From Tsukamurella conjunctivitidis (lineage in GTDB: Bacteria; Actinomycetota; Actinomycetes; Mycobacteriales; Mycobacteriaceae): DNA of 64,000 nucleotides. The DNA lies in the NCBI RefSeq assembly GCF_007858475.1, contig NZ_VIGX01000005.1, forward strand, positions 241,893 through 305,892. Reading direction: 5' to 3'. Every line of letters starts with the position of its first letter. Position 1 is the stretch's first letter. This document shows, in pieces, positions 36,278 through 45,351 of this stretch. The position numbers and the translations under genes were made by a program. The notes below the pieces were generated by a model. It did no database searches. It saw nothing but the letters and a program-made list of their open reading frames with translations, and was not told the DNA's origin.

Positions 36278-37599
36278 CCGAGGTCCCCGTGCGGGAGGGC
36301 GCACACCGCAAGCCGATCCACTTGGCCGCCCACTTCCCGGGCGTCAACCACAACACGGTGTGGTCGGACCCCGCGGCGCGCAGTCAGGTGGAGTTCGATT
36401 CCTTCGTGTACCTGGCCCGTGCAGCCGAGCGCGCGAAGTTCGACTTCTTCTTCCTCGCCGAGGGCCTGCGGCTGCGCGAACACCTCGGGCGGATCCACGA
36501 CCTCGACGTGGTGGGCCGGCCCGATACCTTCACCGTCCTGTCCGCGCTGGCGGCGGTGACCGACCGGATCGGCCTCGCGGGGACGATCAACACCACCTTC
36601 AACGAGCCCTTCGACGTGGCCCGGCAGTTCGCCACGCTCGATCATCTCAGCGCGGGCCGCGCGGCCTGGAACATGGTGACGAGCTCTGACGCCTTCACCG
36701 GCGAGAACTTCCGTCGCGGTGGCTTCCTCGCGCACGCCGACCGCTACCACCGCGCCGACGAGTTCATCACCGTCGCACGGAAGTTCTGGGAGGGCTGGCA
36801 GCGCGGTGAGATCGTGCACCACGGCGCGCAGTTCGACGTGCGGGGCGCCGCACCGCTTCCACCCTCGCCGCAGGGCCGCCCCGTGCTCCTGCAGGCTGGT
36901 GATTCCGGGGAGGGGCGCGACTTCGCCGCGGCGCAGGCAGACGCGATCTTCACCCGGCACGGCTCCCTCGAGAGTGGCCGGGCCTTCTACGCCGACGTCA
37001 AGCGACGCGCCGCCGACCGCGGACGGAACCCCGAGCACCTCAAGGTCTTCCCCGGCGCCGCCGCCGTCATCGGCGACACGCCCGAGGAGGCGCAGGAGAA
37101 GGCGCGCGACATCCGGCGGCGGCAGGTGAGCCCGCAGACGGCGCTCAACTTCCTCGAGCAGGTGTGGGGCCGGGAGCTGCAGTCCTACGATCCCGACGGT
37201 CCACTGCCCGACGTGGAACCGGTCTACGAGGCGAAGGCGGTGCAGGGGCGCGTCCTGCATGCGGACCCGCGGGAGATCGTCGCCGCCTACCGCTCCCGCG
37301 CCGAGGCGGGCGGTCTGTCGATCCGGGAACTGGTCATCGAGCTCAACACCCGGCCCCAGTTCGTGGGCACCGCGCACCAGGTGGCCGACGAGATCGACAC
37401 CTTTATCCAGGCGGACGCCGCGGACGGCTTCATCCTGGTGCCGCACCTCACGCCCACGGGCTTGGACGAGTTCATCGACGGCGTCGTCCCGTTGCTGCAG
37501 GAGCGCGGTGCTTTCCGGACCGAGTACGAGGGCACCACGGTGCGCGAGCATCTCGGCCTGCCACTGCCGGAGGAGACCGCGGCGCAGCGCGCGGGTTAG
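36274..37599 (+). CDS. NtaA/SnaA/DszA-family FMN monooxygenase
   Basis: A 441-residue LLM oxidoreductase of the nitrilotriacetate/dibenzothiophene-sulfone monooxygenase group. Characteristic segments: LAAHFPGVNHNTVWSDPAA (about residues 16-34), FDFFFLAEGLRLREH, GLAGTINTTFNEPFDVARQF (about 106-125), NMVTSSDAFTGENFRRGG (about 142-159) and LLQAGDSGEGRDFAA (about 209-223). Such enzymes cleave C-N or C-S bonds using FMNH2 and oxygen. ATG 36274 overlaps the previous stop (ATGA). With two other monooxygenases and an amino-acid-type importer nearby, oxidative release of sulfur or nitrogen from a small imported compound is a reasonable inference. Confidence 0.88.
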   Translation: MTEVPVREGAHRKPIHLAAHFPGVNHNTVWSDPAARSQVEFDSFVYLARAAERAKFDFFFLAEGLRLREHLGRIHDLDVVGRPDTFTVLSALAAVTDRIGLAGTINTTFNEPFDVARQFATLDHLSAGRAAWNMVTSSDAFTGENFRRGGFLAHADRYHRADEFITVARKFWEGWQRGEIVHHGAQFDVRGAAPLPPSPQGRPVLLQAGDSGEGRDFAAAQADAIFTRHGSLESGRAFYADVKRRAADRGRNPEHLKVFPGAAAVIGDTPEEAQEKARDIRRRQVSPQTALNFLEQVWGRELQSYDPDGPLPDVEPVYEAKAVQGRVLHADPREIVAAYRSRAEAGGLSIRELVIELNTRPQFVGTAHQVADEIDTFIQADAADGFILVPHLTPTGLDEFIDGVVPLLQERGAFRTEYEGTTVREHLGLPLPEETAAQRAG

Positions 37600-37654
37600 T
37601 GGATCTTCACTCGTTCGCCCCGCGGACGCCGTGGGAACGGGCTAGCGTGCGGCC

Positions 37655-39280
37655 ATGAGTCGATCGATGCGCCCCGATCTCAGCGGTGTCGACCCCCTTG
37701 TCGTCAACCTGACCCACCGCGTCTGCCTGGGCGACCTGCCGACCCGCGCCGCCCGGTCCTTCGGGGACCGGCCCGCCATCGTCGACGGTGACCACACCGT
37801 CACCTACCGGCAACTCGAGAGCCGGGCGAACGCCCTCGCCCGGGGGCTGCAGGCGCGCGGCTACCAGCGCGGTGACGCGATCGCGCTCCAGCTGCAGAAC
37901 CGCTGGGAGTTCGTGGTCTCTGTGTTCGCCTGCGCCAAGCTCGGTGTGGTCGCGATGCCGCTGAACCTGCTCCTGGCCCCGGGCGACGTGGCGTACCAGC
38001 TGGCCGACAGCGGCGTGCGCGCCGTCATCACCGAGGACGTCTTCGCGCCCGCTCTCACCGCTGCGCTCGGTGCCGCCGGCCACGCGGTCGAGGCGGTCTA
38101 CGTCGTCTCGAACGGCGCGGGCGAGATCCCGGGCGAGGTGGGCGGCGTCCCGTCGACCGGCTTCGCCGAGGTGGTTGACCCCGACGACTCCGTGGTGGAG
38201 ACGATCGTCGAGGACCGCGACATCCTGCACTGCCTGTACACGTCCGGCACCACTGCGCGGCCCAAGGGCGTCGTCACCAGCCATGTCGCGGTGCACATCT
38301 CGGCGCTGTCCTCCGCACTCGGGCTGGGCCTGCGCCCTGATGTACAGCCCGTGGTCCAGCCGATCGCGCTGCCGCTCTTCCACGTCACGGCCCTCGACGC
38401 GCTGCTCATGCCGACGCTCGTCACCGGTGGCACGGCGGTGCTGCTGCGGGGATTCGACCCCGAGAAGCTGGCCCGCGCGTTCGTCGATCACCGCGTCACC
38501 CACATCACCCTCCTGCCGATGATGTGGGCGGCGCTGCTGGCCCGCCCCGAACTGGACGACGACAACACCGCGTCGCTCGTCGCGGGCATGTACGCGATGG
38601 CACCGATGCCGCCGGAGCTGCTCGCCGCGCTGCGGGCCAGGTTCGCCTCGGCCGCCATCATTCTCGGCTCGGGCCAGACCGAGACGACGCCGGCGTCGGA
38701 ACTGCAGTGGTCGGGTCACCAGGGCGTCAAGGACGACTCCTGGGGCCCCGCGACCGTCTCCACCGACGTCGCGATCATGGGCGACGACGGGGCGCTGCTC
38801 CCGCCCGGCGAGGTCGGCGAGATCGTCTACCGCGCGCCGCAGCTCATGGAGGGCTACTGGAACAACGCGGCCGCGAACGCGGAGGCCTTCGCACACGGCT
38901 GGTTCCACGGCGGCGACATCGGCTACCTGGACGACGCGGGCGTCGTCTACTTCACCGACCGCGCGAAGGACATCATCAAGTCGGGCGGCGAGAACGTCTC
39001 CTCCGTCGAGGTCGAGCGGGTGCTCCTCGGCCACGACGCCGTCGCCGAGGTCGCCGTCGTCGGTGTCCCGCACGAGCGCTGGGGCGAGGCGGTCACCGCC
39101 TTCGTCGTCAGTGCACCGGCGGCCGAGGCCGACGGTGCCGTCCTGCTCGAGTACGCGAAGCAGAACCTCGCGGGGTTCAAGGCGCCCAAGGAGATCGTCT
39201 TCGTCGATGCGCTCCCCAAGACGGCGACAGGCAAGATCCAGAAGAACCTGGTGCGGACGCTGCGGGAGACGCGGACCTAG
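37655..39280 (+). CDS. Acyl-CoA/AMP-dependent synthetase (ANL superfamily)
   Basis: A 541-residue adenylate-forming ligase that activates a carboxylic acid with ATP and joins it to CoA. The P-loop motif is LYTSGTTARPKGVVTSH (about residues 193-209); the later motifs YFTDRAKDIIKSGGENVSSV (about 432-451) and TATGKIQKNLV with the catalytic Lys (about 525-535) are intact. Resembles FadD-type long- or medium-chain ligases; the substrate cannot be read. It starts 55 bases after the third monooxygenase and is probably in the same transcript. Convergent with the fourth monooxygenase gene, stops overlapping by 4 bases. Confidence 0.9.
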   Translation: MSRSMRPDLSGVDPLVVNLTHRVCLGDLPTRAARSFGDRPAIVDGDHTVTYRQLESRANALARGLQARGYQRGDAIALQLQNRWEFVVSVFACAKLGVVAMPLNLLLAPGDVAYQLADSGVRAVITEDVFAPALTAALGAAGHAVEAVYVVSNGAGEIPGEVGGVPSTGFAEVVDPDDSVVETIVEDRDILHCLYTSGTTARPKGVVTSHVAVHISALSSALGLGLRPDVQPVVQPIALPLFHVTALDALLMPTLVTGGTAVLLRGFDPEKLARAFVDHRVTHITLLPMMWAALLARPELDDDNTASLVAGMYAMAPMPPELLAALRARFASAAIILGSGQTETTPASELQWSGHQGVKDDSWGPATVSTDVAIMGDDGALLPPGEVGEIVYRAPQLMEGYWNNAAANAEAFAHGWFHGGDIGYLDDAGVVYFTDRAKDIIKSGGENVSSVEVERVLLGHDAVAEVAVVGVPHERWGEAVTAFVVSAPAAEADGAVLLEYAKQNLAGFKAPKEIVFVDALPKTATGKIQKNLVRTLRETRT

Positions 39281-40281
39281 GCCGCCGAGGAGAGCGCGGG
39301 CACCAGGCCGCGGGCATCGGTGAGGATCTGCTCGTAGTCGCGGACATCGAACTCGTAGGGCAGCTCGAGCCGGAACTCGGTGACCGGCCCCGTCTCCGGG
39401 GAGAACGCCGGGTCGGCGACGAGTCGCTCGGCGATCTCCGCGATCGGACCCACGAGATCCTCCGCGAACAGCGTGCGCTTCTCGCCGTGGGCCGCCAGGG
39501 TCCGCTCGTACCGCGAGCGTGCGTAGGCCCGGTAGCGCTCCGCCGTGGCTCGGTCGGCGCTGTCCGTCGGGACGATCACGCGCCCGACGGCCACCCGCCG
39601 GTCCGCGCCGCCGGCCCTGCGGTACTCGTCGATGAGCGCGGCCTGGACGGTGCCGAAGTCGTCGGAATCGATGCCCCCGGCGGAGACGATGTTGCCGGTG
39701 AGCAGGTGCAGTCCGGCCTCGCCGGTCCATCGCGCCGAACCGAGCGACGTTCCGCCGTACCAGGATCGGTCGGCCAATCCGGGGGTGTGCGGCTGCAGGC
39801 GCGGCCGCTGCACGTTGCCGGGGGACTCGATCCGCGTGTCGTCATCGCCGAGGTAGGCGCCCCGCAGGTGCTCGACGGTGCGCGCCACCCGCGCGTACCC
39901 GGTGTCGGTGGGAAGGTGCTCGAACACCACGTCCGCGAGCAGGTCCGCGTGCGGCATCCCGGTGGAGAAGCCGGCCTGGACGCGTCCGCGCGCCAGGGCG
40001 TCGGCGAGGGACAGGTCCTCCGCCAGCCGGAAGGGGTTCTCGTAGCCGATCGGGATGACGGCGGTGCCCAACTCGATCGTGGCGGTGCGCTGCGAGGCCG
40101 CGCCGAGGAAGACCGCGGCGGAGGATATCCCGTGCTCCAGATGCCGTTGGCGCACCCAGGCGCCGCGATAGCCCAGTCGCTCGCCGAACTCGATGAGGCG
40201 CAGAGTGTCCTCGAGCCCGGCGGCCGGGTCGCCGTCCTCGTAATTGCCCGGAGTGAGGAAGGCGAGCGAATCGATCGTCAT
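39277..40281 (-). CDS. Luciferase-like FMN-dependent oxidoreductase, fourth of the locus
   Basis: A 334-residue LLM-class protein. It opens SLAFLTPGNYEDGDPAAGLE, then LGYRGAWVRQRHLEHGISSA (about residues 37-56) and RTATIELGTAVIPIGYENP (about 66-84), typical flavin-barrel segments of this class. FAEDLVGPIAEIAERLVADP near 240 is the usual C-terminal helix. The ATG at 40281 is 3 bases after the stop of the substrate-binding protein gene, so it belongs to the ABC-transporter operon on the minus strand, not to the plus-strand monooxygenase operon with which it converges. Probably acts on the imported compound. Confidence 0.85.
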   Translation of the reverse strand: MTIDSLAFLTPGNYEDGDPAAGLEDTLRLIEFGERLGYRGAWVRQRHLEHGISSAAVFLGAASQRTATIELGTAVIPIGYENPFRLAEDLSLADALARGRVQAGFSTGMPHADLLADVVFEHLPTDTGYARVARTVEHLRGAYLGDDDTRIESPGNVQRPRLQPHTPGLADRSWYGGTSLGSARWTGEAGLHLLTGNIVSAGGIDSDDFGTVQAALIDEYRRAGGADRRVAVGRVIVPTDSADRATAERYRAYARSRYERTLAAHGEKRTLFAEDLVGPIAEIAERLVADPAFSPETGPVTEFRLELPYEFDVRDYEQILTDARGLVPALSSAA

Positions 40282-40284
40282 CGG

Positions 40285-41202
40285 TCAGAACCCCGCCGCC
40301 GGGTTGATCTCGGACTTCGGCAGCGCCGAGGTCGGCACCTTCCACTTCTCGAACAGCCGCTGGTACTCGCCGCGTGCGATGAGGGTGTTGATCGCCTGTG
40401 CGATGGCCGGCGCGATCGGGGATCCCTTCGCGGTGACGAAACCGACCACCGTCGTGGAGTACTCACCCAGGAACGTCGTGCCGGGGACCTTGTCCACGAG
40501 GTAGCGCAGCGAGAGCGTGGGGCCGAAGTAGGCGTCCACCTTGTTGTTCTGCAGGCTCAGGATCACCGCGCCCTGATCGTCGAGGTACTGGACGGTGTAC
40601 GCGGGCTTGCCCTTCGACGTGCACTGCTGCACGCCCTTCTCGAGGATCTGCTGGAAGGTGGTGCCCGAGCCGGTGACGATCTTCTTGCCGCACAGGTCCT
40701 CCAGCGTCTTGACGCCGGTGAGGCCGGAGTTCGAGGAGCCGACGAAGGACTGTCCGTCGTTGAGGTAGGTCGCGAAGTCGACGACCTCGAGGCGCGGCTT
40801 GGTGACGCCGAAGTTGCCCTGGCCCACCTGGTACCGGCCGTTCTGCACCCCCGGGATGATCGTGGAGAAAGTCCCGATCTCCTGCTTCCAGGTCACGCCG
40901 AGGGCCTTGGCCACGGCGTTGCGGAGATCCACGTCCAGGCCCACCGGGTTGCCGTCGGGGATCTCCCCGGCGTGCGGCAGGTTGTTGATGCCCGGCTGCC
41001 GGGTGAGCCCCAGCGTCAGCTCCTTCGTGCCGGCCGGCAGCAGTGCCTGGGCGGCCGGGTCGACGGCGACGGACGACACCACGTCCTGCGTCGGGATCGG
41101 GTAGCTCGAGCTCTGTGCCGCCGGATCGGACGAGCCGCCGCACGCCGACAGGAGCGTGGCGGCGGCGATCAGGGGCAGGGCGAGCAGGGCGCGGCTGCGC
41201 AT
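40285..41202 (-). CDS. ABC transporter substrate-binding lipoprotein (amino-acid type, family 3)
   Basis: A 305-residue extracellular solute-binding protein. The N terminus is a lipoprotein signal: charged start, hydrophobic LLALPLIAAATLLSAC with the lipobox LSAC giving Cys at about residue 21. The mature part shows GLDVDLRNAVAKALGV (about 89-104), FATYLNDGQSFVG and LSLQNNKVDAYFGP, typical of family 3 polar amino acid binding proteins. Captures a small amino-acid-like ligand outside the membrane and delivers it to the permease encoded upstream. Lies between the ATPase and monooxygenase genes in the same operon. Confidence 0.9.
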   Translation of the reverse strand: MRSRALLALPLIAAATLLSACGGSSDPAAQSSSYPIPTQDVVSSVAVDPAAQALLPAGTKELTLGLTRQPGINNLPHAGEIPDGNPVGLDVDLRNAVAKALGVTWKQEIGTFSTIIPGVQNGRYQVGQGNFGVTKPRLEVVDFATYLNDGQSFVGSSNSGLTGVKTLEDLCGKKIVTGSGTTFQQILEKGVQQCTSKGKPAYTVQYLDDQGAVILSLQNNKVDAYFGPTLSLRYLVDKVPGTTFLGEYSTTVVGFVTAKGSPIAPAIAQAINTLIARGEYQRLFEKWKVPTSALPKSEINPAAGF

Positions 41203-41234
41203 GGGGTCTCCTTGGACTCGGATCTAGCGGGGGA

Positions 41235-42005
41235 TCAGCGCACGGCCGCGAGGAATTCGCGGGTGCGGGGGTGCTCGGCGTCGGCGAAGATCGCGTCGGG
41301 CCGGCCGGTCTCGACGATGCGGCCGTCGTCCATGAAGATCACGGTGTCGGCGACATCGCGGGCGAAGCCGATCTCGTGCGTCACCACGACGAGGGTCATG
41401 CCCGACTCCGCGAGGTCCCGGATCACGGCCAGCACCTCGCCGACCAGCTCCGGGTCGAGCGCCGAGGTGGGCTCGTCGAAGAGCACGACGTCGGGCCGCA
41501 TGGCCAGGGTGCGGGCAATCGCGACGCGCTGCTGCTGGCCGCCCGAGAGCTGCGACGGGTACGCCTTCTCGCGGCCCGCGAGCCCGACACGGGCGAGGAG
41601 CTCGCGGCCGCGCTCAGCGGCCTCGGCGGGCGCGACACCGGTGGCGAGCTGCCCCTCGGTGAGGTTCTCCAGGACGGTGAAGTGCGGAAAGAGGTTGAAC
41701 TGCTGGAAGACCATGCCGATGCGGCGGCGCTGCCCCGCCACGTCTCGGGGGTGCAGCTCGCGGAGGACGCTCGTTCCACCGCGACGCCGCGCCTCGCGGT
41801 AGCCGATCAGGTCGTCGTTCACCCGCACGTACCCGGCGTCGGGCTGCTCCAGGTGGTTGATGCAGCGCAGCAGGGTCGACTTCCCGGACCCGGAGGGCCC
41901 GAGGATGATGGCGACCTCGCCCTGCGCGACGTCCAGGTCGACGCCGCGCAGCACCTCGGTGCCGCCGAAGGACTTCCGGAGCCCGCGGACCTCGATCGCG
42001 CTCAT
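41235..42005 (-). CDS. ABC transporter ATP-binding protein, polar amino acid type
   Basis: A 256-residue ATPase of the GlnQ/HisP type. Walker A is [19 protein letters not shown] (about residues 34-52), the Q-loop is in [17 protein letters not shown] (about 99-115), the ABC signature is [16 protein letters not shown] (about 151-166), and Walker B is [16 protein letters not shown] (about 172-187), followed by the H-loop VVVTHE. The much longer open frame upstream reads through the permease gene in a shadow frame; ATG 42005 is fixed by the 4-base overlap with the permease stop. Energises uptake of the lipoprotein-bound substrate. Confidence 0.94.
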   Translation of the reverse strand: MSAIEVRGLRKSFGGTEVLRGVDLDVAQGEVAIILGPSGSGKSTLLRCINHLEQPDAGYVRVNDDLIGYREARRRGGTSVLRELHPRDVAGQRRRIGMVFQQFNLFPHFTVLENLTEGQLATGVAPAEAAERGRELLARVGLAGREKAYPSQLSGGQQQRVAIARTLAMRPDVVLFDEPTSALDPELVGEVLAVIRDLAESGMTLVVVTHEIGFARDVADTVIFMDDGRIVETGRPDAIFADAEHPRTREFLAAVR

Positions 42006-42976
42006 GCCCGGTCTCCCGCCGCGCGGACAGTGCGGGGGAGCCGTGGGCGCAGGCGTGCCGCGTCGGCGACGATCTCGCGGAAGAGACGGGCATCCCGGTG
42101 GCCCCGGCGGAAGTGTCGCTCCACGAAGTACTGGCCCACGGCCAGCACCGAGGTGATCACGATGTACCAGATCGTCGCCACCAGCAGCAGCGGCATCACC
42201 TTGAAGTTCTGGTTGTAGACCAGCTGCACCGAGTACAGCAGATCGGTCACGGCGATGACGCTCACCAGTGACGTCGACTTGAGCAGCCCGATCAGCAGAT
42301 TGCCGGACGCGGGGATGATGGCGGGCATCGCCTGCGGAAGCACGATGCGGCGGAAGATGCGTCGCGGGCTCAGCCCCAGCGACCGCGCGGCCTCCGTCTG
42401 CCCCGGGTCGACGGACACCAGTCCGCCGCGCACGATCTCCGCGGCGAACGCAGCGACGTCGATGGTCAACGCGATGAACGCCGCGACCAGACCGCTGATG
42501 AGGTGCGTGGTGTTGAACGTGACGAACTCGGGGCCGAAGGGGATGCCCAGCGACAACTGCGGGTACAGGGACGCGAGTTGGAACCAGAACAGCAGCAGCA
42601 CCAGCGGCGGCACCGATCGCACCAGCCAGACGAACACGAAGGACACCGTGCGGAGTACGGGCCCACCCCACAGTCGCATGGCCGCGAGGCCGATGCCGAG
42701 GACGAATCCCGCGGCGAAGGTGACCGCGGTGAGCCATAGGGTGAGCCAGAGGCCCTTGAGGACCGACTCCTGCGTGAAGTAATGGGCGACCGTCGGCCAC
42801 TCGAAACGCTCATTGGTGAACAGGGTGTGCGCCAACATCGCGCCGAGGACCGCGACCACGGCGGCCGCCACCCAGCGCCCGGGGCGGCGGCGCGGCACGA
42901 GGCGCACCGGTCCCGTCGAGGTGTCCGCCGGCGGGCCCTGCGCAGGCCGCGACGGGGAGAGAATCGTTGTCGCCAT
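42002..42976 (-). CDS. ABC transporter permease, polar amino acid type
   Basis: A 324-residue inner-membrane permease. After a cytosolic N terminus with one helix ([19 protein letters not shown], about residues 34-52) there are five further helices. The EAA loop that contacts the ATPase is [20 protein letters not shown] (about 207-226). Only one permease gene is present, so it should act as a homodimer. Start ATG 42976 lies 42 bases after the stop of the response regulator gene, which leaves room for a small promoter; read-through from the two-component genes is possible. Confidence 0.9.
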   Translation of the reverse strand: MATTILSPSRPAQGPPADTSTGPVRLVPRRRPGRWVAAAVVAVLGAMLAHTLFTNERFEWPTVAHYFTQESVLKGLWLTLWLTAVTFAAGFVLGIGLAAMRLWGGPVLRTVSFVFVWLVRSVPPLVLLLFWFQLASLYPQLSLGIPFGPEFVTFNTTHLISGLVAAFIALTIDVAAFAAEIVRGGLVSVDPGQTEAARSLGLSPRRIFRRIVLPQAMPAIIPASGNLLIGLLKSTSLVSVIAVTDLLYSVQLVYNQNFKVMPLLLVATIWYIVITSVLAVGQYFVERHFRRGHRDARLFREIVADAARLRPRLPRTVRAAGDRA

Positions 42977-43018
42977 GAGGTACGACCGTAAGTCGTTGGC
43001 GCGCAGAGAAGAAGGTTT

Positions 43019-43732
43019 TCAATCGCCCTGACCGGATGCGGCGATCCCGGAATCGAAGGCGTACCGCACGGCGTGGGCGCGGTCCCGGAGCCGGGCCTTC
43101 GCGAACAGATTGTTGATGTGCGTCTTCACCGTCGACTCGCTGACGAACAGGCGGGCGGCGATCTCTCGGTTCGTGAGGCCGTCGGCGATGAGGCGCAACA
43201 CCTCGGTCTCGCGGGGCGTCAGATCGACCGGCGGTGCCGTCGCGGGTTCCGACGGTGCCGCGCGCTGCCCGGACCTGCCGGTCGCCGAGACGAGCAGGCG
43301 CTGTTGTACGACCGGATCGAGCACGGACTGCCCGGCGGCGGCCGCCATGATCGCCGCCGCGATCTCGGCGCGCCCCGCGTTCTTGGTGAGATATCCTCGG
43401 GCACCGGCCTGCAGCCCCTGCAGGATCGACTCCTCGTCGTCGAAGGTCGTGAGCAGGACGACGGCCGTCTCCGGCGCGTCGGCGAGGACTCGCGCGGTGG
43501 CGCCGGCACCGTCGAGGTTGGGCATCCGCAGGTCGGTGAGCAGCACGTCGGGACGGTGTTCCCGGACCAGCGCCACCGCCTCCACCCCGTCCGCCGCCGC
43601 GCCGACCACGGCGATGCCGGGCGAGAGGTCGAGCATCGCGGCGAGCGCGTCGCGCACCGTCGCCTGGTCGTCGGCCACGACCACACGGACGTCTTCGCTC
43701 GCAGGCCGGTCGCCCTGCCCCTCGATCGTCAC
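43019..43732 (-). CDS. NarL/LuxR-family response regulator
   Basis: A 237-residue DNA-binding response regulator. The receiver domain has the acidic pair VVADDQATVRD (about residues 18-28), the phosphoacceptor Asp in VLLTDLRMPNLDG (about 63-75) and the Lys of YLTKNAG (about 114-120). A linker of about 40 residues leads to the LuxR helix-turn-helix LTPRETEVLRLIADGLTNRE, then IAARLFVSESTVKTHINN. GTG 43732 directly abuts the stop of the sensor kinase gene (TGAGTG). Together they form a classical two-component system; the target genes are unknown, the adjacent ABC operon being a candidate. Confidence 0.93.
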   Translation of the reverse strand: MTIEGQGDRPASEDVRVVVADDQATVRDALAAMLDLSPGIAVVGAAADGVEAVALVREHRPDVLLTDLRMPNLDGAGATARVLADAPETAVVLLTTFDDEESILQGLQAGARGYLTKNAGRAEIAAAIMAAAAGQSVLDPVVQQRLLVSATGRSGQRAAPSEPATAPPVDLTPRETEVLRLIADGLTNREIAARLFVSESTVKTHINNLFAKARLRDRAHAVRYAFDSGIAASGQGD

Positions 43733-44860
43733 TCACAGCTCCTTCGTCGGTTCGGGCGAGCCTTCGGACGCGTGGTCCGTCGCACGGGGGAGGAACAGCC
43801 GGACGGACCAGCCTCCCTCGGCGGTCGGTCCTGCGTGCAGCGTGCCACCGACTTCGGCCGCACGCTCGCGCATGCCGATCAGTCCCATGCCGGAGCCGTG
43901 GGTCTGCGTGTCGGTCCCGGCCCCGTTGGTCACGGTGAGCTCGGCACCGTCGGGCGCGGGGGAGACGCGGGCCGTGACGGGCGCGCCCGCGGCGTACCGT
44001 CGGGCGTTGGTGATCGCCTCCTGTGCGACGCGCAGCACCGCCCGGGCCTGCGGGTCCGTCAGCTCGACGGGCTGCGTCTCCACGGCCTCGTCGGGTCCGT
44101 CGGCGAGCGCGGCCAGTGCCGCAGGCAGATCGACGGTGTCCTCCCGCAGGGCGTGGACGGCGCCGCGGGCCTCGGTGACGCCGTCGGCGATGGCGCCACG
44201 GGCGCGCTGCACGGCGGCGCGGGCGTCGGCGGGACGGTTCGCTTCGAGAAGGGCGTCGGCGAGCTCGAGCTGCATCCCGGCACCGGAGAGCGTATGGGCG
44301 AGGACGTCGTGCAGGTCGCGGGCGATGCGGGCCCGCTCCGCGAGCGCGCTGCTGCGCGCCTCGGAGTCCGCCGTGAGCCTGGTCTGTTCCACCAGCTGTT
44401 CGAGCGCCCGGGTCCGCTCGTGGCGCGTCCGCCGGGCGATGCCGGCCCAGACCGTGACGGCGATCGTGAAGCCGATCCAGAAATCCCCCGAGCGCTGCAG
44501 TCCGAGCCCGAGTGCGACGGTGCCGCCGAGGAGCGCCGCGAGGGGGATCGAGACCCGTTGGGGGAAGCGGACACCGTAGTAGACGGCGGAGACGTACAGC
44601 AGGACGCCCGTGCCGGGATTCGGCTGCAGGACGAAGAACGCGGCTCCCGCCACGGCCCCGATCGCCTCCACGCCGATCCACGCGCGTTCGGGGAGCACGG
44701 TCCCGGGCGCCGCTCGGGACGCGACGACGAGACACACCACCGCGAAGAGGATCGGCGCGAGCGGGAGGTGCTCGCCCCAGCGGACGGTGACAGCCGCGAG
44801 GCCCAGACCGATGACCGAGGCGGCGAATCCGAAGCGCATGCGGTCACCGTCGAACACCAG
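43733..44860 (-). CDS. Sensor histidine kinase (HisKA_3 type)
   Basis: Membrane-bound sensor kinase of about 375 residues. The N-terminal half has roughly five to six hydrophobic segments with short loops, so the sensor part is embedded in the membrane. The phosphoacceptor His is in RIARDLHDVLAHTLSGAGMQ, and the ATPase domain shows AQEAITNARRYA (N box) and GSGMGLIGMRERA (G box). The open frame begins with an ATG at 44884 overlapping the divergent gene's start; GTG 44860 or ATG 44839 are more likely starts. Partner of the response regulator immediately downstream. Signal unknown. Confidence 0.88.
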   Translation of the reverse strand: MVFDGDRMRFGFAASVIGLGLAAVTVRWGEHLPLAPILFAVVCLVVASRAAPGTVLPERAWIGVEAIGAVAGAAFFVLQPNPGTGVLLYVSAVYYGVRFPQRVSIPLAALLGGTVALGLGLQRSGDFWIGFTIAVTVWAGIARRTRHERTRALEQLVEQTRLTADSEARSSALAERARIARDLHDVLAHTLSGAGMQLELADALLEANRPADARAAVQRARGAIADGVTEARGAVHALREDTVDLPAALAALADGPDEAVETQPVELTDPQARAVLRVAQEAITNARRYAAGAPVTARVSPAPDGAELTVTNGAGTDTQTHGSGMGLIGMRERAAEVGGTLHAGPTAEGGWSVRLFLPRATDHASEGSPEPTKEL

Positions 44861-44882
44861 GCAATGATGGCAGAGTGGCGGC

Positions 44883-45317
44883 ATGCGCGTCGCAGTGGTG
44901 CTGGTGGGGCTCGCCGTCGTGTCGGCGGGGGCCTGGTTCGCCTTCCTGGGGTGGGACCAGGAGTACTACGAGGTCGACGGTGTGGCGCAGGGGCCCTACC
45001 GGCCGTGGCAGGTGATCGCGTGCGGCGCGGTGATCGTGCTCGCGTGTACCGCCGCCTTCTGGTACCTCCGGCGGCTCTCGCTCATGGCGCTGATCCCCGT
45101 GGTCGCGGTCGTGGGCTTCGCGATCCCGTGGGTGGCGTGGGCGTCGCGCGACGACACCGGGCTGTGGATGGCGGGGCTGATCTTCCTCCTGGTGGGTGGC
45201 GTGATGAGCCTGACGGTGTGGCTCGCGCTGGGCTACGCCGCGGTCGAAACGGTGCGTTCCGTGCGTCGGCGACGGTCCGGTGCGCCGCCGACGATCCCCG
45301 GTCCGTGGGTGGGGTGA
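44883..45317 (+). CDS. Four-helix membrane protein of unknown function
   Basis: A 144-residue protein not recognised. Four hydrophobic segments at about residues 3-22, 43-60, 66-86 and 93-115 predict four membrane helices, with a Tyr/Asp-rich loop (WDQEYYEVDGVAQGPY) between the first two and a basic C-terminal tail. The ATG at 44883 is the first start and faces the histidine kinase gene; the two reading frames would overlap if the kinase used its longest start. It ends 25 to 35 bases before ilvA. Coding is likely by hydrophobic pattern and codon bias. Confidence 0.7.
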   Translation: MRVAVVLVGLAVVSAGAWFAFLGWDQEYYEVDGVAQGPYRPWQVIACGAVIVLACTAAFWYLRRLSLMALIPVVAVVGFAIPWVAWASRDDTGLWMAGLIFLLVGGVMSLTVWLALGYAAVETVRSVRRRRSGAPPTIPGPWVG

Positions 45318-45351
45318 GCCGCGCCGCGGCGTGGGTGGGAAAATGGCGGGC

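Noticed and set aside
38524-41802. 1092-codon plus-strand frame across the ligase, monooxygenase and transporter genes
   Set aside because: It runs over four identified genes on both strands and has no domain of its own.
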